DNA from: JAVWPP01 sp036635835
GTDB lineage: Bacteria > Bacillota > Clostridia > TANB77 > CAG-465
DNA length: 40,429 bases
Assembly: GCA_036635835.1 (NCBI GenBank)
Contig: JAVWPP010000008.1
Location: 1 to 40,429 of the forward strand
Direction of reading: 5' to 3'
In this document: piece after piece, positions 7,720 through 15,882 of the stretch
Layout of the letters: each line of letters opens with the position of its first letter
Numbering within the stretch: position 1 is the stretch's first letter
Notes under the pieces: model-generated
The model's input: the letters and a program-made list of their open reading frames with translations, nothing else
The model's database searches: none
Told to the model about the DNA's origin: nothing
Made by a program: the position numbers and the translations under genes

Positions 7720-8915
7720 AGCTCTACATTTTCTCCATTTAGAATTCTTTCAGTTACTTGCATTCTTTCTAAACCTTCTAACTCACTCATAAGATATATT
7801 TTATCTTCTGATATGTTGAGTAATTTTTTGAGCTTACTTAAATAGTTCATTCTAGCTTTCTCGATTATTTCTTTCCTATATGGCAAAGTGGTAGACTCAA
7901 TTTCATGTTCTGCTCTACTAAGCCCAAGGAAAAGCCACCCACTAATTGAAGCTACTTCTTTTGTTTTTCCTTTTGCTATTTCGTACGATTTATCAAAACT
8001 GATTTCCGCTCTATATAAAAATTGAGAGTATCTTATTTTTTTAGGTAATAAGTTATTTTTGCCGTAATATATATATCTAATTGTATCACAAGCTTCTAAA
8101 TATTTTTCATCTTTGAAATATTCATTAGCTTTGTTTAATTTATTTTTTGCATAATTATTATATCCTAACAATAGAGCAACTATACACACTATACAAGCTA
8201 GTAACGGAATATAATTTTTCTTTTCGATTTTAGCTTCTATGTGTGGATATAGTATATTGTTTGTTGAACTTTTATTTTTTTCTATGTCTACATTTATATT
8301 TTCATTTACTACGCAACCATTTTTTATTGTTATTATTTCATCACAAAGTAATTGTATATTTTCTTTTACATGTGAAGAAACTAAAATTATTTTTCCTTTT
8401 TTACGTTCATCACTTATTAAATTTCTTACTATGTTAACGCTATTTTTATCTAAGGCATTAAATGGTTCATCTAAAATCAGTACATTTTTATCTGCAATTA
8501 ACGCTTGAATTATTCCAAGTTTTTGTTTCATACCAAGTGAATATTTATACACTTTTTTATCTCTATCTTCGTATATGCCTAGTACACTCATAAGCTGTAA
8601 AATTTTAAGTTCATTATTATCTTTAGCGTAATTAGATAGCATGCATAAATTTTCATACCCACTTAAGTTTTTTATACAATCCTTTTCGCTGAAAAAAGTT
8701 GCAATATGTTGTTCTAAATTCCCTTTATAATTGTCTAAGATAACTTCACCTTTATCTTGCTTTATTAAACCAGCTATAGTTTTAAAAAGCATAGTTTTAC
8801 CTGAACCATTCTTTCCTACAAATCCATATATTTTTCCTTCATCTAATTCTAAAGATATATTTTTTAAAATTATTTCATTGTTAATTTTTTTTGTTATGTT
8901 TAATATTCTAAGCAT
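7716..8915 (-). CDS. ABC ATPase fused to TM helix and C-terminal domain, copy A
   Basis: A 399-residue fusion. Residues 1-205 are a complete nucleotide-binding domain (Walker A GKNGSGKT 34-41, SLGMKQ near 126-131, Walker B LILDEP, switch His in SSHVKEN). A charged linker and a single transmembrane helix (about 236-252) follow, then about 145 residues rich in Lys/Glu with a TPR-like helical look (NKANEYFKDEKYLEACDTI). With the ATPase inside, the C-terminal part should lie outside the membrane. The Q-loop position is less clear than in the partners (TFFSEKDC). The start at 8915 has AAAGGGAG upstream and lies one base after the preceding stop. ABC ATPases with an extracytoplasmic tail are unusual; a similar protein is encoded at 15879-17039. 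Confidence 0.8.
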   Translation of the reverse strand: MLRILNITKKINNEIILKNISLELDEGKIYGFVGKNGSGKTMLFKTIAGLIKQDKGEVILDNYKGNLEQHIATFFSEKDCIKNLSGYENLCMLSNYAKDNNELKILQLMSVLGIYEDRDKKVYKYSLGMKQKLGIIQALIADKNVLILDEPFNALDKNSVNIVRNLISDERKKGKIILVSSHVKENIQLLCDEIITIKNGCVVNENINVDIEKNKSSTNNILYPHIEAKIEKKNYIPLLACIVCIVALLLGYNNYAKNKLNKANEYFKDEKYLEACDTIRYIYYGKNNLLPKKIRYSQFLYRAEISFDKSYEIAKGKTKEVASISGWLFLGLSRAEHEIESTTLPYRKEIIEKARMNYLSKLKKLLNISEDKIYLMSELEGLERMQVTERILNGENVEL

Positions 8916-8916
8916 T

Positions 8917-9591
8917 TTAGCACTCCCTTTCAAAACATGAATTTAATTTTCTAGCTGTTATTTTATATGATACAAAAGATACAAAAATATATATAATTAA
9001 TATGTTTAAAATATTGCTTCCGTATATATGTGCGATAACATTTCTTACGCCTAGGCTAAACATAGGTAATAATGTACCTAAATATATAAGTATTATCCCG
9101 AATTTATTTTCAATAATTGTATATATACTTATGCTTATATATATAAACATATTAGAAAAGCATATTATCTTTAGAAATTCTAAGGCATTAAAAGATGTTA
9201 AATACACTTTTGTAAATAAGGTAAATATATATAGCAAAATCAAATATATAATACTTAGTCCAATATTTAATATTGTAATACTAATATATTTATTTTTAAG
9301 CCATTTTAATTTATAGATTCTTAAAAAAATCATAGAAGTATTTTTATTTATATCATACGTAAATAGCAGTAGAGAAAAAAATACAGATATAGATTTTATA
9401 ATTACTGCATATGAAATATCTAGAATGTTTAAGTAGCATGTATTATTTACATTGAAAAAATTATATATGATATCTGTTTTCAGGTCTATATAATTTCTAT
9501 AATAATTTATACCCATAACTATAATTAATATAGCTATATATTTATAATATTTGCTTAAGATTTTATAATCTCTTTTTATAATATCTATCAT
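8917..9591 (-). CDS. ABC-2-like membrane permease subunit (third), copy A
   Basis: A 224-residue, very hydrophobic protein with about six predicted membrane helices, the length expected of LanE/LanG/BcrB-type permeases. It starts by ATGA overlap with the preceding permease stop and ends one base before the tethered ATPase start, so it is translationally coupled on both sides. A cytoplasmic segment FLRIYKLKWLKNKYI resembles LLRMSKKTWIRKAII in the 228-residue protein at 15196-15882, which supports equivalence of the two. No catalytic motif is visible. Assignment rests on context and topology. Confidence 0.65.
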   Translation of the reverse strand: MIDIIKRDYKILSKYYKYIAILIIVMGINYYRNYIDLKTDIIYNFFNVNNTCYLNILDISYAVIIKSISVFFSLLLFTYDINKNTSMIFLRIYKLKWLKNKYISITILNIGLSIIYLILLYIFTLFTKVYLTSFNALEFLKIICFSNMFIYISISIYTIIENKFGIILIYLGTLLPMFSLGVRNVIAHIYGSNILNILIIYIFVSFVSYKITARKLNSCFEREC

Positions 9592-10340
9592 CTTTTTTCT
9601 TCTCCTACTAAATCTATATTACAAGTTCTTTTATATAAAAATCTTCTACTTATATAAAAGATCGTTAGATATACAAAACTGCTTAAAACTATTGCTTCTA
9701 CTAAATTTTTAAAAACAAAAATGTTATGTGTGTATGAAGAAATAAGAAATATATACAGTATGCTTTTAGATGATATAAACGTCATAACTACTGATAAACT
9801 TATTATTAAAATAGTTATTATAAAAGCATATATTTTACGTTTTAATCCAAGCATTAAAGACAAATTAATAATTTGCATTACTATCATAACTGCTAGAATT
9901 CTAAATAAACTTACTAAAAATATAGATATATTCCAAGCTTTTATTTGCGGTATTTTATATAACTGGATTCCGGTATGCTTAACAAAATTTATTTCAATTA
10001 TAAGTAATAAAATATTTAAAAGCCATACATATATAGTTATGTATATAGAATTTTTTATTATTATTTTAATATATTGTTTCCTATCTTTAAGTCTCATTAA
10101 AATTTCCGGATTTTCATTTAAAAAGCTATATACACACATGTTAATAAGCAAACTTATGGGTACAAAAAATAGCAATACATATCTGTAATCATTTAATATT
10201 TTTATTAATATAAATAAATATTCATCTGAATGCATACTTAAAAAAAAATAGTTTACCATAGCTATTGCGGCTAGAAGTACATAGAAATACTTACTAGTAG
10301 TTATATGAGTTATAATTGTTTTATCAATATTTTTATCCAC
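9588..10340 (-). CDS. ABC-2-like membrane permease subunit (second), copy A
   Basis: A 250-residue membrane protein with about six helices. It probably starts at GTG 10340: this gives the same 8-base overlap with the preceding gene as the equivalent pair in copy B, and the N-terminus aligns with its copy B counterpart. After the second helix it has PEILMRLKDRKQYIKIIIKN, matching KEILIRLKDKKNVIRVIHKA in copy B, a likely cytoplasmic coupling segment contacting an ATPase. There is no strong ribosome site, so translation is probably coupled. Function as a permease is inferred from context and topology. Confidence 0.65.
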   Translation of the reverse strand: MDKNIDKTIITHITTSKYFYVLLAAIAMVNYFFLSMHSDEYLFILIKILNDYRYVLLFFVPISLLINMCVYSFLNENPEILMRLKDRKQYIKIIIKNSIYITIYVWLLNILLLIIEINFVKHTGIQLYKIPQIKAWNISIFLVSLFRILAVMIVMQIINLSLMLGLKRKIYAFIITILIISLSVVMTFISSKSILYIFLISSYTHNIFVFKNLVEAIVLSSFVYLTIFYISRRFLYKRTCNIDLVGEEKR

Positions 10341-11130
10341 ATTTAAGCACCAAACTTTCTTTCTTTTTATATTGTAAGAATAATATACATGTAGTTATGC
10401 AAAGTGTTATTGCAAGCGCTATAAACATAGGAAAAATTTTTGTAAGAGAACCCGGATGGTAGCCATAAAAAAGATTAATACCATTAAATAAATTTGTTTT
10501 AAATATGATTCCCATTACACCTGGTATTACATTTGAAAATATAAAATTATATAAATTAACTATTATAAATAAAGCTATTTCTAATATATATATTTTTTTA
10601 AATTTTGGTACTAATATAAATATAAGTTGCACTAAAATTATGGCATACATGCACATAAGCAAAATTGAAGATAATGCGTAAACAAATGGAGAGTCATAAG
10701 GCGTTTTAACAAAGCTTGTAAGTATATCACCTGTATAATATCCTATATTGTCTGTGTACAATAGCTTACCTAAAAACAATATTAAAATTGAGATTAAAGG
10801 TAAAAGACATAATGCTTTTACAGCTGCATTTTTAAAGCTTATAAGTATATATTTTTTATACCCAATACGACTTATTATATTTTTATACACTCCTGAATTT
10901 ATTTCACTAAAAAAAGTATAAGATGATCCAAGTGTTATATATATTGTACTTAGCATCATAAGAAAAGGTGATAAGCTTCCGTTAGAACCAATATAGTTCC
11001 AAAAAGAGTAACTACTATAATCTGCATCCATGCTAGTTGTTTTTATTATATATTCAATTACCATTACTAAATTTGCTATTATAACAAATTGTAAGATTGA
11101 TGAAAACGTTTTGTCCTTGATTTTATGCAT
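10333..11130 (-). CDS. ABC-2-like membrane permease subunit (first), copy A
   Basis: A 265-residue protein with about six membrane helices (near 13-33, 55-76, 105-125, 150-172, 178-200, 236-255). It shares YSFWN and the segment SGVYKNIISRIGYKKYI with the copy B protein at 17796-18602 (YSFWN and SGHYTNCFTRMEYSKFM), so the two are homologous. AAGGAGGT lies five bases before the start. It follows the secreted-protein gene by 66 bases with no terminator between. It is likely a permease half of the ABC complex; the substrate is unknown. Confidence 0.7.
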   Translation of the reverse strand: MHKIKDKTFSSILQFVIIANLVMVIEYIIKTTSMDADYSSYSFWNYIGSNGSLSPFLMMLSTIYITLGSSYTFFSEINSGVYKNIISRIGYKKYILISFKNAAVKALCLLPLISILILFLGKLLYTDNIGYYTGDILTSFVKTPYDSPFVYALSSILLMCMYAIILVQLIFILVPKFKKIYILEIALFIIVNLYNFIFSNVIPGVMGIIFKTNLFNGINLFYGYHPGSLTKIFPMFIALAITLCITTCILFLQYKKKESLVLKCG

Positions 11131-11196
11131 ATTTTACCTCCTTGCGTAAAATAATATATGAAAACGTATATACTTATTTTTTATTTAAAATTTATA

Positions 11197-11634
11197 TTAA
11201 TCTAAATTCCAATTTCCTGATGTATAGGTTGCTTGAATATAGTTAACTCTTGATTTAAACTGTAAATAGAAATTACCTGGTGTTTGTGCAGTATCTCCAT
11301 ATAATCTGCTTCCTGTAGTTGTTAGATAGTCACCATTTGAATATAAACACCAATTGGTTGCTGGACTTTCTGCACCATTATAGGGTGATTTGTACATTAT
11401 TCTAACATATAAATCATCGAAATAAGGATTGTTTCTTAAATTCGAGATTCTTTGCTCTCCTGTATATTGTTTTGTTCTTATACCTGTAGCTACTTGCCCT
11501 GCATAAGCTGGCACGGACACATTAAAATTTAATTGTCCTGTAGGGTAGGCAAACACTCCAACCAATGTTGAAAATACTGCCAGTATTGATAAACATACTA
11601 GTAATTTAACGTTTATTTTTTTGTTTTTTACCAT
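11197..11634 (-). CDS. Sec-secreted small protein, block copy A
   Basis: A 145-residue protein with a clear signal peptide (KKINVK then a hydrophobic core, predicted cut VFA-YP near residue 29). The mature 116 residues are rich in Asn, Tyr, Thr and Ser, look beta-stranded, and end in FYLQ ... TSGNWNLD. A related protein heads copy B: both begin the mature part with LNxNxxxP and end with FYLQ and a Trp-x-Leu close to the C-terminus. The start at 11634 is fixed by AGGAGGT; the further upstream ATG has none and lies in the leader hairpin. It is the first gene after the copy A promoter. The layout recalls small secreted proteins of the DUF2712 type, or lactococcin-972-like bacteriocins, encoded next to ABC genes, but I cannot show homology. 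It may be a toxin, signal or ligand of the complex. Confidence 0.72.
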   Translation of the reverse strand: MVKNKKINVKLLVCLSILAVFSTLVGVFAYPTGQLNFNVSVPAYAGQVATGIRTKQYTGEQRISNLRNNPYFDDLYVRIMYKSPYNGAESPATNWCLYSNGDYLTTTGSRLYGDTAQTPGNFYLQFKSRVNYIQATYTSGNWNLD

Positions 11635-11661
11635 AAATATACCTCCTATTATATACGTTCC

Positions 11662-11690
11662 CAAATTAGATAGTTATCCTATCTAATTTG
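11662..11690 (-). promoter_or_regulatory. 12-bp perfect hairpin at the start of copy A transcript
   Basis: CAAATTAGATAG (11662-11673) and CTATCTAATTTG (11679-11690) are perfectly complementary with a 5-base loop. No T-run follows on the minus strand, so it is not a terminator. It begins next to the predicted transcription start. It could be an operator overlapping +1 or a 5' stabilising or regulatory hairpin. Confidence 0.6.
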
Positions 11691-11719
11691 ATAATATAAC
11701 ACAATTGTTATATTTGCAA
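11691..11719 (-). promoter_or_regulatory. Promoter of block copy A with dyad in spacer
   Basis: Minus strand: TTGCAA (11714-11719), 17-base spacer, TATTAT (11691-11696). The spacer region carries a perfect dyad, ATATAAC-6-GTTATAT (11694-11713), which is placed to act as an operator. The bases before the -35 read AAAAACACTTG, identical to those before the copy B promoter. Confidence 0.6.
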
Positions 11720-11910
11720 GTGTTTTTTAAAAAATATATAATAAAAACGATAATGCATATATTACCAGTTCGGCAATCTAGTTATTAAAGTATCAAAGTA
11801 AAATCTTTCTTATAAGATAATAACATATATAATATAACCATCTCTTTAGAGAAAACTTAAGAACTAGACCCCTTTAGATATATTAAATACACTAGATATC
11901 TACGTTTTAA

Positions 11911-11942
11911 AAAAACACCTAGATAAATACCTAGGTGCTTTT
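11911..11942 (-). terminator. Terminator after the 598-residue peptidase gene
   Basis: CACCTAG (11916-11922) and CTAGGTG (11931-11937) form the stem, and the minus strand continues into TTTTTT. Confidence 0.8.
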
Positions 11943-11943
11943 C

Positions 11944-13740
11944 TTATTTTAATAACTCTTCAAGTTCATCTAATTTTTCATTTAAATATGCAAAAGCTTC
12001 TTGCACAGGAACCTCTGTAGTTAGATCTACGCCAACAGATTTAAGCTGGTCTAAAGACTTAACAGAGCCACCCATTTTAAGCATCTCAATATACTTAGCA
12101 GCATATCCATCCTCTTTAGCAAGTATTCTTTTAGCAATAGCAATTGCAGCAGAAATACCAGTTGCATATTTATACACGTAAAACGCACTATAAAAATGTG
12201 GGATTCTAGCCCATTCATATTTAATATTTTCATCTACTATAATATCTGTATCTCCAAAATATTTTTTGTTAAGCTCATAGTATAAACCACATAAATCTTC
12301 TGATGCAAGTTCATGCCCTGCTTCTACAGCTTCATGTACCATTTTTTCAAACTCTGCAAACATAGTTTGGCGAATTAAAGTAGATCTAATTCCATTTATA
12401 TGAGAATTAATAAGGCTAGCTTTTTTAACTTTATCTGTTTCTTTATTTATTAAATAATTTGCAAGTAAAGTCTCATTTACTGTTGATGCAACTTCTGCAA
12501 CCATTATTGTATAATCTGAGTCTACATATGTTTGAGCTTTGCTAGAATAATATGAGTGCATTGCATGCCCTAGTTCATGAGCAAGCGTGCTTACAGATTC
12601 GTTATTGCCTGCATAGTTAAGTAAAACATATGGGTGCACTCCATACACTCCCATGCTATATGCTCCGCTTCTTTTTGCCTTTTGCTCATATACATGTATC
12701 CATCTATTTTCCATTGCTTCTTCTAGTTTAGATACATACTCTTCTCCTAATATGTTTAAAGCGTCTTTTACTATGTTTTTAGCCTCATCATACGGTATAT
12801 TATCTGCCACTGCTTCTGTTATGTCTAAGAATAAATCATAGATATGGAAACTATCTAGTTTAAGCACTTTCTTTTTTAGAGCTATATATCTATAGTTGAA
12901 GTCTAAATTTTTTCCTACTGTTTCTATTAGATTATTGTATACTTCTACAGTTGAGTCTTCTGCTTTTACGGCGCTTTCTAAAGAGGAAGTATATTTCCTA
13001 AGCTTAGCAAGCGTAGTAACTAATTTAACATGCCTTGTGTATGTTTCAGTAAGCGTATGTATATACTGTTTAAACACGTCATACATAGCGTTAAAGGCAT
13101 TTTCTCTAAGCACTGCATCTTTACTCTCTAAACATAGAATATATGTCCCATGTGTTAGCTCATGTAGTTTACCATCTTTATCTGCTACATCTTTAAACAC
13201 AAAATCTGTATCTGTTAGAGTTTCAAATATTGCATCGCAGTTTGAAAAAGAGTGGCTAAGTGTAGATACTGCTGTTTCTACTTCTTCTGATAGGACATGT
13301 GGTTTATGCTCTATAAGGTCCTCTATATTTATCTTGTATCTTAGTAATCTACTATCTTTACTAGTTAGAGTTTTTAAGTCCTCTAAATCCATTTTAAGCA
13401 TTTCTGGCGTAATATATGCTATCTTAACTGCGCACTCATTGCATACATTTACAACAAATTTATATAGCTTGCTATTTTCTTCATCTGCTGTATTCTCGTG
13501 GTGTTTAAGCATAGCGTAAGCATATACTTTTGTAACTACTTTATCTATATCTTCTTCTAGCTCAAAGCTTCTATATATGTTTTCTGCTGTGTTTAATGTT
13601 CCCTTTAAACTTTCTAGCTCGTTTGTCTTATTTTTTATATAGTCTACCGCTTCGTTAAACTGCTCTATGTTTTGGTAAATGTCTTTGGTATTCCATATAT
13701 ATTTTTCTTCTACTTTATTTTCTGCTTTTTTTTCTTTCAT
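11944..13740 (-). CDS. pepF: Oligoendopeptidase F (M3B family)
   Basis: A 598-residue full-length PepF. The zinc site is HELGH at 388-392 with Glu416 (VAEVAST) as third ligand. The family's substrate-side motif KRSGAYSMG is at 356-364, followed by HPYVLLNY. It is cytoplasmic and cleaves oligopeptides of roughly 7-20 residues in characterised relatives. GGAGG lies seven bases before the start. It has its own extended -10 promoter (13765-13773) and terminator, so it is likely monocistronic, although it lies between the two ABC blocks. It is the most canonical of three M3 paralogues in this window; the other two are shorter and more diverged. Confidence 0.92.
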   Translation of the reverse strand: MKEKKAENKVEEKYIWNTKDIYQNIEQFNEAVDYIKNKTNELESLKGTLNTAENIYRSFELEEDIDKVVTKVYAYAMLKHHENTADEENSKLYKFVVNVCNECAVKIAYITPEMLKMDLEDLKTLTSKDSRLLRYKINIEDLIEHKPHVLSEEVETAVSTLSHSFSNCDAIFETLTDTDFVFKDVADKDGKLHELTHGTYILCLESKDAVLRENAFNAMYDVFKQYIHTLTETYTRHVKLVTTLAKLRKYTSSLESAVKAEDSTVEVYNNLIETVGKNLDFNYRYIALKKKVLKLDSFHIYDLFLDITEAVADNIPYDEAKNIVKDALNILGEEYVSKLEEAMENRWIHVYEQKAKRSGAYSMGVYGVHPYVLLNYAGNNESVSTLAHELGHAMHSYYSSKAQTYVDSDYTIMVAEVASTVNETLLANYLINKETDKVKKASLINSHINGIRSTLIRQTMFAEFEKMVHEAVEAGHELASEDLCGLYYELNKKYFGDTDIIVDENIKYEWARIPHFYSAFYVYKYATGISAAIAIAKRILAKEDGYAAKYIEMLKMGGSVKSLDQLKSVGVDLTTEVPVQEAFAYLNEKLDELEELLK

Positions 13741-13764
13741 TATATTTCCTCCATTTATATGGGT

Positions 13765-13773
13765 ATTATATCA
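13765..13773 (-). promoter_or_regulatory. Extended -10 for pepF
   Basis: Minus strand TGATATAAT at 13765-13773; the -35 (TTTAAA, 13788-13793) is poor. Confidence 0.45.
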
Positions 13774-14020
13774 CAGGGGAGAAGGTTTTTAAAGTTTTTT
13801 TAAAACTTTTCGTTTTCTATTTTTCGACTTTTGTTTATGTAAAAAAGTAAATCTATGTTTGGTCTATTTAATCTATATTTAGCGTAGAAAAAAATATTTT
13901 TTAAAATGTATATGTTACAGTAAAAAGATCATAATATATATTGTAGATAATATGTTTTAATTATTGTCTACGTATTTCTATTTACTATTTTTCCTTTGGT
14001 AATATATTTATACACTTAAA

Positions 14021-14050
14021 AAAATAGAAGCAAAAATTTGCTTCTATTTT
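14021..14050 (-). terminator. Terminator after the zinc-ribbon gene
   Basis: AAAATAGAAGCAAA (14021-14034) pairs perfectly with TTTGCTTCTATTTT (14037-14050). An A-rich 3' untranslated stretch separates it from the stop codon. Confidence 0.8.
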
Positions 14051-14087
14051 TATTTTTTATTATTTTTTTATTTATTTTTTTTTTTAT

Positions 14088-14387
14088 TTATCTTGATGAA
14101 TGTCTTATCTTGTTTACATCTACATAATCTAGCTTAACTATTTCTAAAGTTTCATTTTCTGTAACAAGGAGAATACTACCTGAAACAAACTCCTCATCTG
14201 AAACTATAAAGGTTGTACCACATCTTGCACAGATAACAAGCATATACTTAGACTCATTAATCTTTGCACCTTTATCTAGCGGCTTCAAGCTATATTTTTT
14301 CTTGTCTAAACTTATAAAGTCTGAACCACATTCTGAGCATCCGTATCTAAGGCACTCACTTTTTGTCATTAAATCTATTTTGTTCAT
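14088..14387 (-). CDS. Small zinc-ribbon-like protein of unknown function
   Basis: A 99-residue protein with two CxxC pairs, C-S-E-C near residues 19-22 and C-A-R-C near 53-56, which should bind one structural zinc. No DNA-binding helix or enzyme motif is visible, and there is no signal peptide. AAGGAGG precedes the start. It has a strong promoter of its own (14438-14466) and its own terminator, so it forms a separate unit between block B and pepF. A regulatory or adaptor role is possible but unsupported. Confidence 0.65.
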   Translation of the reverse strand: MNKIDLMTKSECLRYGCSECGSDFISLDKKKYSLKPLDKGAKINESKYMLVICARCGTTFIVSDEEFVSGSILLVTENETLEIVKLDYVDVNKIRHSSR

Positions 14388-14437
14388 TTGACATTCCTCC
14401 TTGCTAATTATAGCTATGATTACTTTTATTTTTACTA

Positions 14438-14466
14438 ATTATATCACAGAAAAAGTAGAAAATCAA
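14438..14466 (-). promoter_or_regulatory. Promoter for the zinc-ribbon gene
   Basis: Minus strand: TTGATT (14461-14466), 17-base spacer, TATAAT (14438-14443) preceded by TGTGA. Confidence 0.75.
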
Positions 14467-14560
14467 CAAAAACAGCATATATTATTAACATAAGTAATTG
14501 AAATATATATTAAGTAAGTTTCTTAGATACGGAAATATGTATTAAATAAATAGTTGCTGC

Positions 14561-15190
14561 TTATATGTTTTTAAAAGATCCATTTTCAATATAAAACACT
14601 TTATCACAAAGTAAATTTATATCCTCTTTAATATGTGAAGCAAGTAAAATAATCTTACCTTTTTCTTTTTCCCTTAATATAATATTTCTAACTATTTTAA
14701 CTGCACATTCATCTAAACCATTAAACGGTTCATCTAAAATAATAACTTTAGAGTCTTCCATAATAGCCTGAGCAATTCCAAGCTTTTGCTTCATACCAAG
14801 AGAATATTTTCTCACCAGTTCATCCTTCTCATCTAGCAAATCTAAATCTTTAAGCACAGCTAATATATCTTCTTTTGAAATAACTTTATTTATATTAGCT
14901 AACATCTTAAGATTATCTAGCGCAGATAACGTCTCAATGAAATATGGAGTATCTATAAGAACTCTAGTATCTATAGCAAAAACACCTTTTGCATAAATAT
15001 CTACGCCATCGAAAAAAACAGCACCTGAAGTAGGCAAAACAAAGCCTGCAATTGTTTTAAAAAGCATACTTTTTCCGCTTCCATTTCTACCTACGAAACC
15101 ATATACATTACCTTCTTTTAAACATAAATTAATATCCTTTAATATATACTCATTTTTAATTTTTTTATTCAAGTCCTTAACTTCTATCAT
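14561..15190 (-). CDS. ABC ATPase of BcrA/LanF type, block copy B
   Basis: A 209-residue ATPase with Walker A GRNGSGKS (34-41), SLGMKQ (130-135), Walker B IILDEP (150-155) and switch H186. The Q-loop position holds Asp80 (LIDTPYF), an acidic residue like the Glu of the copy A partner. The start at 15190 is preferred over a GTG nine bases upstream because GAGGTG then has six-base spacing. It is the last gene of block B, five bases after the third permease. It is strongly similar throughout to the 210-residue ATPase of copy A. Confidence 0.87.
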   Translation of the reverse strand: MIEVKDLNKKIKNEYILKDINLCLKEGNVYGFVGRNGSGKSMLFKTIAGFVLPTSGAVFFDGVDIYAKGVFAIDTRVLIDTPYFIETLSALDNLKMLANINKVISKEDILAVLKDLDLLDEKDELVRKYSLGMKQKLGIAQAIMEDSKVIILDEPFNGLDECAVKIVRNIILREKEKGKIILLASHIKEDINLLCDKVFYIENGSFKNI

Positions 15191-15195
15191 ACAAA

Positions 15196-15882
15196 TCACC
15201 TCATTTCATATATTTTCAAAAGATTTTTATCAAGCATTTTGTATGCATAAAAAACAATTAAACCACTCGCAAAAACTAGTATTAAAAGACTAGAAAAATT
15301 CAAATAATCATTTACAAATAATATTTTTAAAAAGCTAAAATTAAACTGTTTAATAAGATATGGCACTATGCAAATAAGTGAGTATATAGCAAGTATATAT
15401 TTATTATATAAAATAGATAAAGATATAATTAAAATGCAGCTAACAAATCTAATAAAAATACTAGCAATATAATATATAGCAGCAGTGCTAAAAGGCATAT
15501 CTAAATTATATATATTGCTTGCTACTATATATACAATAGTAAGCAATGTATTAATTAAAACAACCCTTGAAAATATATTTATAATAGCTTTTCTTATCCA
15601 TGTTTTTTTAGACATTCTTAAAAGATAAAAGTCTCTATTAAATAAAATATTCTTTTTCAAATAAGAAAAAAGTAAAAGTAAAACAGCAAAATTTACAAAT
15701 ATATAGTATGACATATATTTAAAATTATCTAGAGGTAAATAGTCCATGCCAAGAGCTAGCGCATATACATTACAGGTATTAATATCACTAGATAAAACAA
15801 AACTTTTTATTATATCAAACGAAGAAAAAGCAAATAATAATAAAAGTATAATAGTTTTAAAATCAAAATATTTTCTTATCAT
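15196..15882 (-). CDS. ABC-2-like membrane permease subunit (third), copy B
   Basis: A 228-residue hydrophobic protein with about six membrane helices. It starts by ATGA overlap with the tethered-ATPase gene stop, so translation is coupled. A cytoplasmic LLRMSKKTWIRKAII segment matches the copy A third permease. In copy A this gene lies before the tethered ATPase gene; here it lies after it. Permease function is inferred. Confidence 0.65.
   Translation of the reverse strand: MIRKYFDFKTIILLLLFAFSSFDIIKSFVLSSDINTCNVYALALGMDYLPLDNFKYMSYYIFVNFAVLLLLFSYLKKNILFNRDFYLLRMSKKTWIRKAIINIFSRVVLINTLLTIVYIVASNIYNLDMPFSTAAIYYIASIFIRFVSCILIISLSILYNKYILAIYSLICIVPYLIKQFNFSFLKILFVNDYLNFSSLLILVFASGLIVFYAYKMLDKNLLKIYEMR

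Larger units (their letters stand above)
11635..11943. other. Regulatory region of copy A and end of the 598-residue peptidase gene
   Basis: Contains the copy A promoter, two perfect dyads, and the terminator of the upstream peptidase gene. Between 11720 and 11905 I see no gene or clear structure. Confidence 0.6.
13741..14087. other. Intergenic region upstream of pepF
   Basis: Holds the pepF -10 element (13765-13770) and the terminator of the zinc-ribbon gene (14021-14050). Positions 13800-14010 show no gene and no clear structure. Confidence 0.6.

Noticed and set aside
7238..7792. 184-codon plus-strand frame opposite the ABC genes
   Set aside because: Antisense to Walker and signature motifs of two ATPase genes; codon pattern is a mirror of the minus-strand genes.
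12896..13519. 207-codon plus-strand frame inside pepF
   Set aside because: Antisense shadow of a clear PepF gene with no ribosome site or recognisable domain.
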